DNA of 64,000 bases from Streptococcus sanguinis (GTDB lineage Bacteria > Bacillota > Bacilli > Lactobacillales > Streptococcaceae): positions 1 through 64,000 of the forward strand of contig NZ_JAHZPA010000003.1 of the NCBI RefSeq assembly GCF_019929225.1, written 5' to 3'. The position numbers were made by a program, and so were the translations under genes. Numbering within the stretch: the first letter of the stretch is position 1; the number at the start of each line of letters is the position of its first letter. The notes beneath the pieces were generated by a model. That model was not told the DNA's origin, made no database searches, and saw nothing but the letters and a program-made list of their open reading frames with translations. This document shows positions 9,008 to 16,222 of the stretch, piece by piece.

Positions 9008-9103
9008 CATAAACAAAGACCTCCTAACTTTGTTTAGAAATCCTAAAACTTTTCTTTTTCATAATAATCTCCCTATAAGAACCGCCCAATTGGCGGTTTT
9101 TTT
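9008..9103 (+). ncRNA. csRNA (Cia-dependent small RNA)
   Basis: An RNA of about 95 bases is predicted from 6 bases after the -10 to the end of a terminator. AAACAAAG (9011-9018) and CTTTGTTT (9028-9035) form a perfect 8-bp stem whose loop displays CCTCCT, an anti-Shine-Dalgarno. A single-stranded linker then carries TCCT, TTTTTCAT and TCTCCCT. The RNA ends in AACCGCC (9080-9086) paired with GGCGGTT (9092-9098) and a T-run. This is the layout of streptococcal csRNAs, which block translation of targets such as comC by pairing with the ribosome binding site and AUG. No ORF is present. Its number within the csRNA family cannot be given. Confidence 0.8.
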
Positions 9104-9130
9104 GCTTGTTTTTTGCGAATTTAGTATAAT
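9102..9130 (+). promoter_or_regulatory. Promoter for dut
   Basis: TTGCTT (9102-9107), 17-base spacer, TATAAT (9125-9130). The -35 overlaps the T-run of the csRNA terminator. Confidence 0.75.
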
Positions 9131-9160
9131 AGGGACAGCAAAAATAGAAAAGAGAAATAC

Positions 9161-9604
9161 ATGAAAATTCGCGGATTCGAGCTGGTTTCCAGCTTTACAA
9201 ATGAAGATTTATTGCCAAAGAGAGAGACAGCTCACGCAGCTGGCTACGACTTGAAAGTGGCAGAGCGCACCCTCATTGCGCCAGGGGAGATTAAGCTGGT
9301 TCCGACTGGTGTCAAGGCCTATATGCAGCCGGGCGAGGTGCTTTATCTTTACGATCGCTCATCCAACCCTCGTAAAAAAGGCCTGGTTTTGATTAACTCC
9401 GTTGGGGTCATTGACGGCGACTACTATGGTAATCCTGGAAACGAAGGGCATATCTTTGCTCAGATGAAAAACATCACAGATCAGGAAGTCGTCCTTGAAG
9501 TTGGCGAACGTGTGGTTCAGGCTGTCTTTGCACCATTTTTGATTGCGGATGGAGATGAAGCGGAAGGTGTGCGGACCGGCGGATTTGGCTCGACAGGACA
9601 TTAA
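9161..9604 (+). CDS. dut: Deoxyuridine 5'-triphosphate nucleotidohydrolase (dUTPase)
   Basis: A 147-residue trimeric dUTPase that splits dUTP to dUMP and pyrophosphate, keeping uracil out of DNA and feeding dTMP synthesis. The conserved motifs appear in order: AAGYDL near residue 26, DRSSNPRKKG near 65, GVIDGDYYGN near 82 and the C-terminal Gly-rich RTGGFGSTG that closes over the active site. It starts a cluster with the phosphatase, methyltransferase and radA; the phosphatase begins one base after its stop. dut close to radA is a familiar streptococcal order. Confidence 0.95.
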   Translation: MKIRGFELVSSFTNEDLLPKRETAHAAGYDLKVAERTLIAPGEIKLVPTGVKAYMQPGEVLYLYDRSSNPRKKGLVLINSVGVIDGDYYGNPGNEGHIFAQMKNITDQEVVLEVGERVVQAVFAPFLIADGDEAEGVRTGGFGSTGH

Positions 9605-9605
9605 T

Positions 9606-10121
9606 ATGAAAATCATTTTTATCCGTCACGGAGAACCAGATTATTCACTTTTGGAAGAAGCTGGTTACACTGGATTTGGACTAGATTTGGCTCCCTTGTC
9701 GGCTGCTGGTCGTCGGATGGCGACAGAGGCCGCTGCTAATCCTTTGCTGGAACAGGCGGAAATTCTGATCTCCTCTTCTGTGACGCGGGCTTTGGAGACG
9801 GCCTCCTATTTGATTCGAGACCGCCAACTGCCGCTTTTTGTGGAGCCTTTTCTACATGAATGGCAGGTATATGAAAGTGGGACAGAAAAGTTCGAGCAGG
9901 CTCGGAAGTTATTTTTTGAAAATAAAGGCTCACTTCCTTCAGGAAGTCCTGTCCGGTATGAGACAGCTGAGCAGATGAAAGCCCGCTTTTTGCATACCAT
10001 AAGCAAATACAGAGACTACGAGACAGTGGGTCTTGTAGCTCATCGCATGCTCATCCGCCAGTTTGTAGCTGATCAGCAGATTGATTTTTGCCAGTTTGTT
10101 GAATGTGAACTGAAGTTTTAA
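9606..10121 (+). CDS. Histidine phosphatase family protein
   Basis: A 171-residue protein of the phosphoglycerate mutase-like (His phosphatase) superfamily. The N-terminal motif FIRHGEP gives the phospho-accepting His at residue 8, and the second catalytic His is in LVAHRML near residue 145. The ATG at 9606 is used because it is one base after the dut stop and gives the standard MKIIFIRHG start; the longer frame lies inside dut. It probably removes phosphate from a small metabolite, but the substrate is unknown. No strong Shine-Dalgarno is visible, so translation may be coupled to dut. Confidence 0.85.
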   Translation: MKIIFIRHGEPDYSLLEEAGYTGFGLDLAPLSAAGRRMATEAAANPLLEQAEILISSSVTRALETASYLIRDRQLPLFVEPFLHEWQVYESGTEKFEQARKLFFENKGSLPSGSPVRYETAEQMKARFLHTISKYRDYETVGLVAHRMLIRQFVADQQIDFCQFVECELKF

Positions 10122-10173
10122 TGTTTCGTTGTAAAAAGAATCTTAACAAAAGGATTTAGAGATAAAAGAAAAT

Positions 10174-10806
10174 ATGAAAGAATTTAAGAACAAGGACTAT
10201 GCAACAGAAATTCGTCAGAAAATTCCAGGCTATGATGTGATGCTAGATGTGATTTTCCGAGGAGTATTGCTTAGGTTAGCACCCAGTTTAAAAGTCGATA
10301 AGGTGTTAGCTTTGGCAAGCCAGACGGATGAGCTGAATGGTTTGGCATCCTTATTTCCTAAGGCCGGATTGACGGTAGTAGAGCCAAGTGAGGCGATGCT
10401 ACAAGAGCTTAAAAGACAGGCTCATCTGCCTCAAGCGGAGTATCTTAATAGTCGGTTTGAAGAAGCAGTGCTGCCTTCTGCTTATCAGATTTGTTCTTGC
10501 TTGCTAGTATTGCAGTTTGTTGAAAATCCCAGCTTATTTCTTCGAAAAATTTATGATTCTTTAAGTGAAGATGGCCTTCTGATTCTTAGCTTTTTTTCCA
10601 ACCAGCAACTGGGCTATTGGAAAACACTTGCTTCAGAGCTAGGAGCTAATCAGCAACAAGTTCAGCGTACTTATGAGAATCAAGCTGGTTTGATGAATTC
10701 CCTCTCGCCTCAAGAAGTTGCAGACATGCTGGAAGAGGCTGGCTTTACTAATATAGAGCAAGTGTGTCAGGTTTTATCAACTTTTGTTTGGATTATTAGA
10801 AAATAA
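10174..10806 (+). CDS. Class I SAM-dependent methyltransferase-like protein
   Basis: A 210-residue protein with the layout of a small class I methyltransferase. A hydrophobic strand VDKVLALAS replaces motif I, an acidic position follows in [11 protein letters not shown], and the later strand [11 protein letters not shown] matches motif VI-like sequence. The GxGxG loop is not clearly present (ALASQTDEL), so binding of S-adenosylmethionine is uncertain. It lies between the phosphatase and radA, and its stop is 11 bases before the radA start. No substrate can be inferred. Confidence 0.65.
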   Translation: MKEFKNKDYATEIRQKIPGYDVMLDVIFRGVLLRLAPSLKVDKVLALASQTDELNGLASLFPKAGLTVVEPSEAMLQELKRQAHLPQAEYLNSRFEEAVLPSAYQICSCLLVLQFVENPSLFLRKIYDSLSEDGLLILSFFSNQQLGYWKTLASELGANQQQVQRTYENQAGLMNSLSPQEVADMLEEAGFTNIEQVCQVLSTFVWIIRK

Positions 10807-10817
10807 GGAGAATCACC

Positions 10818-12179
10818 ATCGCTAAGAAAAAAACGACCTTTGTCTGTCAAAATTGTGAATATCATTCGCCCAAGTATCTAGGCCGCTGTCCTAACTGCGG
10901 CTCTTGGTCTTCTTTTGTTGAGGAAGTAGAGGCTGCTGAGGTCAAGCATGCCCGTGTTTCCTTGACGGGCGAAAAGACTCGGCCCATGAAGCTGGCTGAG
11001 GTCACTTCTATTGATGTCAATCGGACCAAGACGGAAATGGACGAGTTCAATCGTGTGCTAGGTGGTGGCGTAGTACCTGGCAGTCTGGTCCTGATTGGCG
11101 GGGATCCTGGTATCGGGAAGTCCACCCTACTATTGCAGGTGTCCACTCAGCTTTCTCATCAGGGCACCGTCCTATATGTCAGCGGAGAGGAATCAGCTGA
11201 GCAGATTAAGTTGCGAGCGGAACGTCTCGGTGATATTGACAGTGAATTTTATCTCTACGCCGAGACCAATATGCAAAATATCCGTACAGAGATTGAGAAA
11301 AACAAGCCAGATTTTCTGATTATTGACTCTATACAGACGGTGATGTCGCCAGAGATTTCCAGTGTTCAAGGCTCTGTTTCTCAGGTTCGAGAGGTGACAG
11401 CTGAGCTCATGCAGCTGGCCAAGACCAATAATATTGCGACCTTTATCGTTGGTCACATGACCAAGGAAGGAACCTTAGCTGGTCCTCGAACTTTGGAGCA
11501 CATGGTGGACACCGTGCTTTATTTTGAGGGTGAACGTCAGCATACTTTCCGTATCTTGAGAGCAGTCAAGAACCGTTTTGGCTCTACCAATGAGATTGGT
11601 ATTTTTGAGATGCAATCTGGTGGGCTAGTTGAGGTTGTCAATCCAAGTGAAGTCTTTCTGGAAGAGCGTCTGGACGGCGCGACAGGATCTTCTATTGTCG
11701 TGACCATGGAAGGAACGCGGCCGATTTTGGCTGAGGTGCAGGCTTTGGTGACACCGACCATGTTTGGCAATGCCAAGCGAACCACGACCGGACTGGACTT
11801 TAACCGAGCCAGCCTCATCATGGCAGTTCTGGAAAAACGGGCAGGGCTCCTCCTGCAAAATCAAGACGCCTACCTCAAATCAGCGGGCGGCGTCAAGCTA
11901 GATGAGCCAGCCATTGATTTGGCGGTGGCGGTAGCCATTGCTTCCAGCTACAAGGATTTGTCTACAAATCCCCAAGAGTGCTTTATTGGTGAAATTGGCC
12001 TGACTGGAGAAATTCGCCGGGTTAATCGCATCGAGCAGCGCATCAACGAAGCAGCAAAGCTGGGCTTCACTAAAGTCTACGCTCCTAAAAACTCTCTGAA
12101 CGGGCTCAAAGTTCCAGACAATATCCAAGTCATCGGTGTGACAACGATTGGGGAAGTCTTAAAGAAAGTATTTTCTTGA
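10818..12179 (+). CDS. radA: DNA repair protein RadA, initiated at a rare AUC codon
   Basis: RadA (453 residues) is a RecA-like, DnaB-type helicase that helps branch migration during recombination and transformation. The first ATG in frame (10962) would delete the zinc finger. The C4 finger CQNC...CPNC (Cys10, 13, 24, 27) is encoded upstream, and between the stop codon at 10797 and 10962 there is no ATG, GTG or TTG in frame. ATC at 10818 sits 7 bases after GGAG and gives the expected [12 protein letters not shown] start, so I use it. Walker [11 protein letters not shown] is near residue 94, the RadA motif KNRFG near 250, and a Lon-protease-like domain closes the protein. Family members in other streptococci appear to start at the same place. 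Confidence 0.93.
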   Translation: MAKKKTTFVCQNCEYHSPKYLGRCPNCGSWSSFVEEVEAAEVKHARVSLTGEKTRPMKLAEVTSIDVNRTKTEMDEFNRVLGGGVVPGSLVLIGGDPGIGKSTLLLQVSTQLSHQGTVLYVSGEESAEQIKLRAERLGDIDSEFYLYAETNMQNIRTEIEKNKPDFLIIDSIQTVMSPEISSVQGSVSQVREVTAELMQLAKTNNIATFIVGHMTKEGTLAGPRTLEHMVDTVLYFEGERQHTFRILRAVKNRFGSTNEIGIFEMQSGGLVEVVNPSEVFLEERLDGATGSSIVVTMEGTRPILAEVQALVTPTMFGNAKRTTTGLDFNRASLIMAVLEKRAGLLLQNQDAYLKSAGGVKLDEPAIDLAVAVAIASSYKDLSTNPQECFIGEIGLTGEIRRVNRIEQRINEAAKLGFTKVYAPKNSLNGLKVPDNIQVIGVTTIGEVLKKVFS

Positions 12180-12190
12180 TTAAAGTAGTA

Positions 12191-12219
12191 TTGCGAAAAG
12201 TTATTGTGCGTGCTATAAT
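12191..12219 (+). promoter_or_regulatory. Promoter for the first AIM24-like gene
   Basis: TTGCGA (12191-12196), 17-base spacer, TATAAT (12214-12219) with TG in the extended position. Confidence 0.75.
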
Positions 12220-12241
12220 ATTGCTAGAAAAATTAGGATTT

Positions 12242-12279
12242 ATCTGGAATTTCCTATAAGTTGTTTTTCCAGATTTTTT
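12242..12279 (+). promoter_or_regulatory. Leader hairpin resembling an attenuator
   Basis: ATCTGGAA (12242-12249) pairs with TTCCAGAT (12267-12274), followed directly by six T, inside the 5' leader and only a few bases before the GGAGG. TTAGGA (12233-12238) can pair with TCCTA (12252-12256) as a competing helix. Confidence 0.4.
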
Positions 12280-12295
12280 AGGAGGATAATCAACC

Positions 12296-13012
12296 ATGGT
12301 AGATCATCGTATGAATGTTTCTATTACCAACAATGCTCAATTTCCCTTGGCGGAGATTGCCTTAGATGCATCAGAGTCTGTTCGTATTCAGACTGGGAGC
12401 ATGATATATCACACCCCCAACGTTGTCTTGAATGCTAAAGTGAATGCAGAGTCTCAATCAATCTTTGGCATGGCAATCCAAGCTGTGGGCCGTTCTATGG
12501 CTTCTGGCGAAGGAGTGTTTGTCACTGAAGCAACTGCTCAATCAAATAACGGTCGTCTAGCCTTAGCACCTAATGTACCTGGTCAGATTGTTGCTCTGGA
12601 ACTAGGCGAAAAGCAATACCGCCTTAATGATGGAGCTTTTCTGGCTATGGATGGTTCTGCCTCTTATACTTTGGAGAGGCAGTCGGTGGGTCGAGCTCTC
12701 TTTGGTGGCCAAGGAGGCTTTTATGTGATGAGTACCCAAGGTCAGGGGACACTCTTGGTAAATTCCTTTGGCTCGATTCAAAAGGTCGAGCTGCATAATG
12801 ATAGGATAACGATTGACAATGCCCACGTAGTAGCATGGAGTCGAGAGTTGGAATATGATATTCATTTAGAAAATGGTTTCTGGCAGTCCATGGGAACTGG
12901 TGAAGGAGTGGTTAATACCTTCTATGGAACTGGCGAAATTTACATCCAAAGTCTCAATATTGAAACCTTTGCAAATGTTCTTCGTCCACATCTACACATT
13001 GATAATTCTTGA
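12296..13012 (+). CDS. AIM24 family protein (TIGR00266-like), copy 1
   Basis: A 238-residue protein of the AIM24/TIGR00266 family, a beta-rich fold related to tryptophan RNA-binding attenuator-like proteins; bacterial members have no firmly assigned role. Family features are FVTEATAQSNNGRLALAP, the Gly-rich LFGGQGGFYVMSTQGQGTL and the C-terminal HLENGFWQSMGTGEGVVNTF. No signal peptide or membrane segment is seen, so it should be cytoplasmic. GGAGG lies 10 bases before the ATG. The next gene is a close paralogue with its own promoter and a terminator between them, so the pair arose by tandem duplication but is transcribed separately. Confidence 0.82.
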   Translation: MVDHRMNVSITNNAQFPLAEIALDASESVRIQTGSMIYHTPNVVLNAKVNAESQSIFGMAIQAVGRSMASGEGVFVTEATAQSNNGRLALAPNVPGQIVALELGEKQYRLNDGAFLAMDGSASYTLERQSVGRALFGGQGGFYVMSTQGQGTLLVNSFGSIQKVELHNDRITIDNAHVVAWSRELEYDIHLENGFWQSMGTGEGVVNTFYGTGEIYIQSLNIETFANVLRPHLHIDNS

Positions 13013-13022
13013 AAATTTCTAG

Positions 13023-13050
13023 GAGAGACTCAGGCAGTCTCTTCTTTTTT
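13023..13050 (+). terminator. Terminator after AIM24 copy 1
   Basis: GAGACT (13025-13030) pairs with AGTCTC (13036-13041), followed by TTCTTTTTT. Confidence 0.75.
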
Positions 13051-13067
13051 GATGCTTCAGTTTTCCT

Positions 13068-13096
13068 TTGTTCAAAATGTAGGAAAATGTTATAAT
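13068..13096 (+). promoter_or_regulatory. Promoter for AIM24 copy 2
   Basis: TTGTTC (13068-13073), 17-base spacer, TATAAT (13091-13096). Confidence 0.75.
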
Positions 13097-13125
13097 CAAG
13101 TCATAATAAGAAGGAGGCATTTCTT

Positions 13126-13821
13126 ATGCGATTTTCTATGGACAGTAATATGCAGTTTCCTTTGGTTGAGTTGTCGCTCAATCAGGGAGAAACCGTCTTT
13201 ATCCAGCGTGGCAGCATGGTCTACCACACGCCTAACGTGACTCTGAATACCCAGCTCAATGCCAGCGGTTCTGGCTTGGGACGTTTTGTCAAGGCTGTAG
13301 GTCGGTCAATGGTTTCTGGTGAAAGTACCTTTATTACTCAGGCTGTTGCCCAGTCTGATAATGGCTACCTTGCTTTGGCGCCAGATTCTCCTGGTCAAGT
13401 CATTCCCCTTCAGCTAGGCGAAAAACAATATCGGCTTAATGACGGCGCCTTTCTGGCTCTTGATGGTACGGCTTACTATACCATGGAGCGCCAGTCTGTC
13501 GGCAAGGCTATCTTTGGCGGGCAAGGCGGTCTCTTCGTTATGACGACCCAAGGTCAAGGCACTCTTTTGGCTAATGCCTTTGGTTCTATTAAGAAAATTG
13601 AGCTTCATAACCAAGAAGTAACAATTGACAATGCCCATGTAGTAGCTTGGAGCCAGTCTTTGAATTATAATATCCATTTAGAAAATGGCTTCTGGCAGTC
13701 TATCGGAACGGGTGAAGGAGTGGTCAACACCTTCCAAGGTACTGGTGAAGTCTATGTGCAAAGTCTCAATCTTCAAACCTTTGCAGGCTCACTCAGCAAG
13801 TTTATTCCAAGAAGCTCATAA
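13126..13821 (+). CDS. AIM24 family protein (TIGR00266-like), copy 2
   Basis: A 231-residue paralogue of the upstream gene, very similar along its length. Shared segments include RGSMVYHTPNV, GEKQYRLNDGAFLA, FGGQGGLFVMTTQGQGTLL and the NGFWQSIGTGEGVVNTF block. The N-terminus is a few residues shorter than in copy 1. AGGAGG precedes the ATG at 13126. Both copies are intact, which suggests selection for both, possibly as a heteromeric assembly or as proteins for different conditions; this is inference. No function is assigned. Confidence 0.82.
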   Translation: MRFSMDSNMQFPLVELSLNQGETVFIQRGSMVYHTPNVTLNTQLNASGSGLGRFVKAVGRSMVSGESTFITQAVAQSDNGYLALAPDSPGQVIPLQLGEKQYRLNDGAFLALDGTAYYTMERQSVGKAIFGGQGGLFVMTTQGQGTLLANAFGSIKKIELHNQEVTIDNAHVVAWSQSLNYNIHLENGFWQSIGTGEGVVNTFQGTGEVYVQSLNLQTFAGSLSKFIPRSS

Positions 13822-13831
13822 GAAATAAAAC

Positions 13832-13880
13832 TAGGACAGAAGATCAGGCTAGATGCTGGATTTGACTGTCCTATTTTTTT
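13832..13880 (+). terminator. Terminator after AIM24 copy 2
   Basis: TAGGACAG (13832-13839) pairs with CTGTCCTA (13866-13873) around a 26-base loop, followed by TTTTTTT. Confidence 0.75.
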
Positions 13881-13969
13881 GTAACAAAGTCGAGAACTGA
13901 CAAATAACAGAAAAGATGGTAAGATAATATAAAATTATTTGAATATCAAAGTACCAGTAAGGGGAAAGA

Positions 13970-14035
13970 ATGTCATATTTTGAAAACTTTATGAAGGCCA
14001 ATCAAGCCTTGAAAAGGCAACGGCCGCCTTTATGA
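13970..14035 (+). pseudogene. 5' fragment of a carbonic anhydrase gene
   Basis: The first 33 bases are identical to the start of the intact carbonic anhydrase gene at 14761, and they encode the same MSYFENFMKAN. Similarity reaches upstream (TTTGAATATCAAA against TTTGAACATCAAA). After residue 11 the reading diverges and stops at 14033. It is a partial duplicate, not an active gene. Confidence 0.8.
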
Positions 14036-14111
14036 TTTAGCTGTTAGCACCATCGGATGCTAACTCGTTCGTGGCATTTTTGGCGGATTAAAGAAACGTT
14101 AGGAGAATAAA

Positions 14112-14597
14112 GTGACAATTACTATAAAACCTTATCAGAAATTGGATAAAGAGGCTGTTTTAGAATTATCAATTCAAGCTTGGTCTCCAGTTTTTCCAAA
14201 AATGGAAAAAGGAGTTCCTAAGTTTGTTTATGATAATTTTTATCCTCAAGGGTGGGAAAAAAGGCAAATCAATGATCTAACAGCAGTCTTAAATGAAGAG
14301 AGTCAGTTTGCCTGGTTAGCTTTTCTGGAGGAAGAATTAGTCGGATGGATTCACATTCGCTTGCACCCTGAGGATAAGATGGGTGAGATTTATATCCTAG
14401 CTGTTGCTCCAAGATATCAGCGTCAAGGTATTGGAAAAGCGCTCATGACCTATGCTTGTGATCAGATTAAACAAAAAGGAATGGAAATGGTCATGGTTGA
14501 GACGGGTGGTGATCTAGGTCATGCACCGGCTCGTAAAACCTATGAGAACTTTGGTTTTGAACAATGGCCCGTTGCTCGCTACTTTAAGAAGTTATAA
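14112..14597 (+). CDS. GNAT family N-acetyltransferase
   Basis: A 161-residue acetyl-CoA-dependent acyltransferase. The coenzyme A binding motif A reads VAPRYQRQGIGKALM (Arg-Gln-Gly-Ile-Gly), and the C-terminal AARKTYENFGFE-like block (APARKTYENFGFEQ) is typical of GNAT proteins. The start is GTG at 14112, 7 bases after AGGAG. The substrate is unknown; small GNAT enzymes of this kind modify antibiotics, peptides or polyamines. It lies between a partial copy and the intact copy of the carbonic anhydrase gene, next to a possible IS end, so it looks like an insert. Confidence 0.82.
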   Translation: MTITIKPYQKLDKEAVLELSIQAWSPVFPKMEKGVPKFVYDNFYPQGWEKRQINDLTAVLNEESQFAWLAFLEEELVGWIHIRLHPEDKMGEIYILAVAPRYQRQGIGKALMTYACDQIKQKGMEMVMVETGGDLGHAPARKTYENFGFEQWPVARYFKKL

Positions 14598-14602
14598 CTC
14601 AC

Positions 14603-14626
14603 GGCTCTTTGTCAACTGTAGTGGGT
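14603..14626 (+). repeat. Possible solitary ISL3-family terminal repeat
   Basis: The 24 bases beginning GGCTCTTTGTCAAC and ending GTAGTGGGT resemble terminal repeats that I associate with ISL3-family elements in streptococci. No transposase is attached. This rests on memory of the motif and was not checked. Confidence 0.35.
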
Positions 14627-14641
14627 GATAAAAGCTAGCAC

Positions 14642-14673
14642 AGAGAGCAGTTCATATAGGTTCTCTCTTTTTT
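14642..14673 (+). terminator. Terminator after the acetyltransferase
   Basis: AGAGAG (14642-14647) pairs with CTCTCT (14663-14668), followed by six T. Confidence 0.7.
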
Positions 14674-14760
14674 GAAGTTAGGGAAGTTCTAAAGCCAAAA
14701 CCTAGTATGATAAGGTTAATTCGTTTGAACATCAAATAATATAATTAGTCAGGAGTCAAA

Positions 14761-15258
14761 ATGTCATATTTTGAAAACTTTATGAAGGCCAATAAAGCTT
14801 ATGTTGATCTGCATGGGACAGCGCATTTGCCCATTAATCCCAAGACCAAGGTAGCTATCGTGACCTGTATGGACTCTAGGCTACACGTGGCTCAGGCTCT
14901 GGGACTGGCACTAGGAGATGCCCATATCTTGCGCAATGCTGGCGGTCGGGTAACAGAGGACATGATTCGCTCGCTGGTCATCTCTCAGCAGCAGCTAGGA
15001 ACGCGGGAAATCGTAGTTTTGCATCATACAGACTGCGGGGCACAGACCTTTAAGAATGAGGATTTTACCGCCTATCTTCATAAAGAGCTAGGTGTCGATG
15101 TCAGCGAGCAGGACTTTTTGCCATTTACAGATGTAGAGGAAAGTGTGCGTGAGGATATGGCCTTGCTGCGGCAGTCACCACTGATCCCAGCTGATGTAGA
15201 AATCTCAGGAGCGGTTTACGATGTAGATACTGGTCGGATGACAGTTGTTGAGGAATAG
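14761..15258 (+). CDS. Beta-class carbonic anhydrase
   Basis: A 165-residue zinc enzyme that interconverts CO2 and bicarbonate, supplying bicarbonate for fatty acid, pyrimidine and arginine-linked carboxylations. Zinc ligands are visible as Cys36 in TCMDSR (with the Asp38/Arg40 dyad) and His89/Cys92 in HHTDCG. Its length fits the short streptococcal type. AGGAG lies 8 bases before the ATG. A truncated copy of its 5' end lies 790 bases upstream, separated by an acetyltransferase gene, so its original promoter region may have been displaced. A terminator follows. Confidence 0.92.
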   Translation: MSYFENFMKANKAYVDLHGTAHLPINPKTKVAIVTCMDSRLHVAQALGLALGDAHILRNAGGRVTEDMIRSLVISQQQLGTREIVVLHHTDCGAQTFKNEDFTAYLHKELGVDVSEQDFLPFTDVEESVREDMALLRQSPLIPADVEISGAVYDVDTGRMTVVEE

Positions 15259-15264
15259 TTAGGA

Positions 15265-15312
15265 AGTCAATTTCTTTGTCTGCGCATCAGCATTGAAATT
15301 GGCTCCTTTTTT
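15265..15312 (+). terminator. Terminator after carbonic anhydrase
   Basis: AGTCAATTTC (15265-15274) pairs with GAAATTGGCT (15295-15304) with one wobble, followed within a few bases by TTTTTT. Confidence 0.7.
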
Positions 15313-15322
15313 ATGTTAAAAT
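15293..15322 (+). promoter_or_regulatory. Promoter for the ABC permease/ATPase pair
   Basis: TTGAAA (15293-15298), 18-base spacer, TAAAAT (15317-15322). The -35 overlaps the right arm of the preceding terminator. Confidence 0.6.
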
Positions 15323-15355
15323 AGAGAAACGATTTTAATTAGTTAGGACAATGTT

Positions 15356-16222
15356 ATGATTCTTTCCATTATTTCTCAGGGATTGGTTTGGGCCGTTTTA
15401 GGTCTAGGTATTTTTATGACCTTCCGGATTCTGGGCTTTCCTGATATGACGACAGAAGGCTCCTTCCCCTTGGGCGGGGCGGTGGCTGTTACCTTGATTA
15501 CCAAGGGAGTCAATCCTTTTCTGGCAACAGCAGCGGCTGTTTTAGCGGGCTGTGCAGCGGGTGCCGTTACAGGTCTGCTTTATACCAAGGGGAAAATTCC
15601 GACCTTGCTTTCTGGGATTTTGGTCATGACCTCCTGCCACTCTATCATGTTGATGCTGATGGGTCGTGCCAATCTGGGGCTTTTAGGCAGCAGTAAAATT
15701 CAGGATGTTCTGCCCTTTTCAGGAGAAGTCAATGACCTCTTGACTGGTTTGATTTTTGTCAGTCTAGTGATTGCAGCCCTGCTCTTTTTCTTGGATACCA
15801 AGCTAGGGCAGGCCTATATCGCGACTGGAGATAATCCAGACATGGCTCGCAGTTTTGGTATCAATACTGGCCGTATGGAGTTGATGGGATTGATTCTGTC
15901 AAATGGCTTGATTGCTCTGGCTGGGGCGCTGATTGCCCAGCAGGAAGGCTATGCAGATGTTTCCCGCGGGATTGGAGTGATTGTTGTCGGTTTGGCCAGT
16001 CTTATCATTGGCGAAGTGCTCTTCCAGAGTCTGACCTTGGCAGAGCGACTGATTACCATTGTGGTTGGTGCGATTGCCTATCAGTTCTTGATCTGGGGTG
16101 TCATTGCTCTCGGCTTCAATACCAACTATCTCCGTCTCTACAGCGCGGTGATTCTGGCCGTCTGTCTCATGATTCCAACCCTGAAAAATAAATTCTTTAA
16201 AGGAGCCAAGTTAAGCAAATGA
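15356..16222 (+). CDS. ABC transporter permease (BPD_transp_2, TrpX-partner type)
   Basis: A 288-residue integral membrane protein with about eight to nine hydrophobic segments. The early GFPDMTTEGSFPLGGAV and the central TGDNPDMARSFGIN are typical of the permease family that works with a TrpX-like binding lipoprotein (a branched-chain amino acid/ribose-permease relative). The ATPase gene overlaps its stop by 4 bases (ATGA), so the two are translated together. A binding-protein gene is normally next to this pair but none is here; the preceding gene is carbonic anhydrase. The substrate is unknown, with aromatic amino acids or nucleosides the usual guesses. Confidence 0.85.
   Translation: MILSIISQGLVWAVLGLGIFMTFRILGFPDMTTEGSFPLGGAVAVTLITKGVNPFLATAAAVLAGCAAGAVTGLLYTKGKIPTLLSGILVMTSCHSIMLMLMGRANLGLLGSSKIQDVLPFSGEVNDLLTGLIFVSLVIAALLFFLDTKLGQAYIATGDNPDMARSFGINTGRMELMGLILSNGLIALAGALIAQQEGYADVSRGIGVIVVGLASLIIGEVLFQSLTLAERLITIVVGAIAYQFLIWGVIALGFNTNYLRLYSAVILAVCLMIPTLKNKFFKGAKLSK

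Noticed and set aside
10962-10964. ATG at 10962 as the radA start
   Set aside because: It would remove the C4 zinc finger that is encoded in frame just upstream and is a constant part of RadA.
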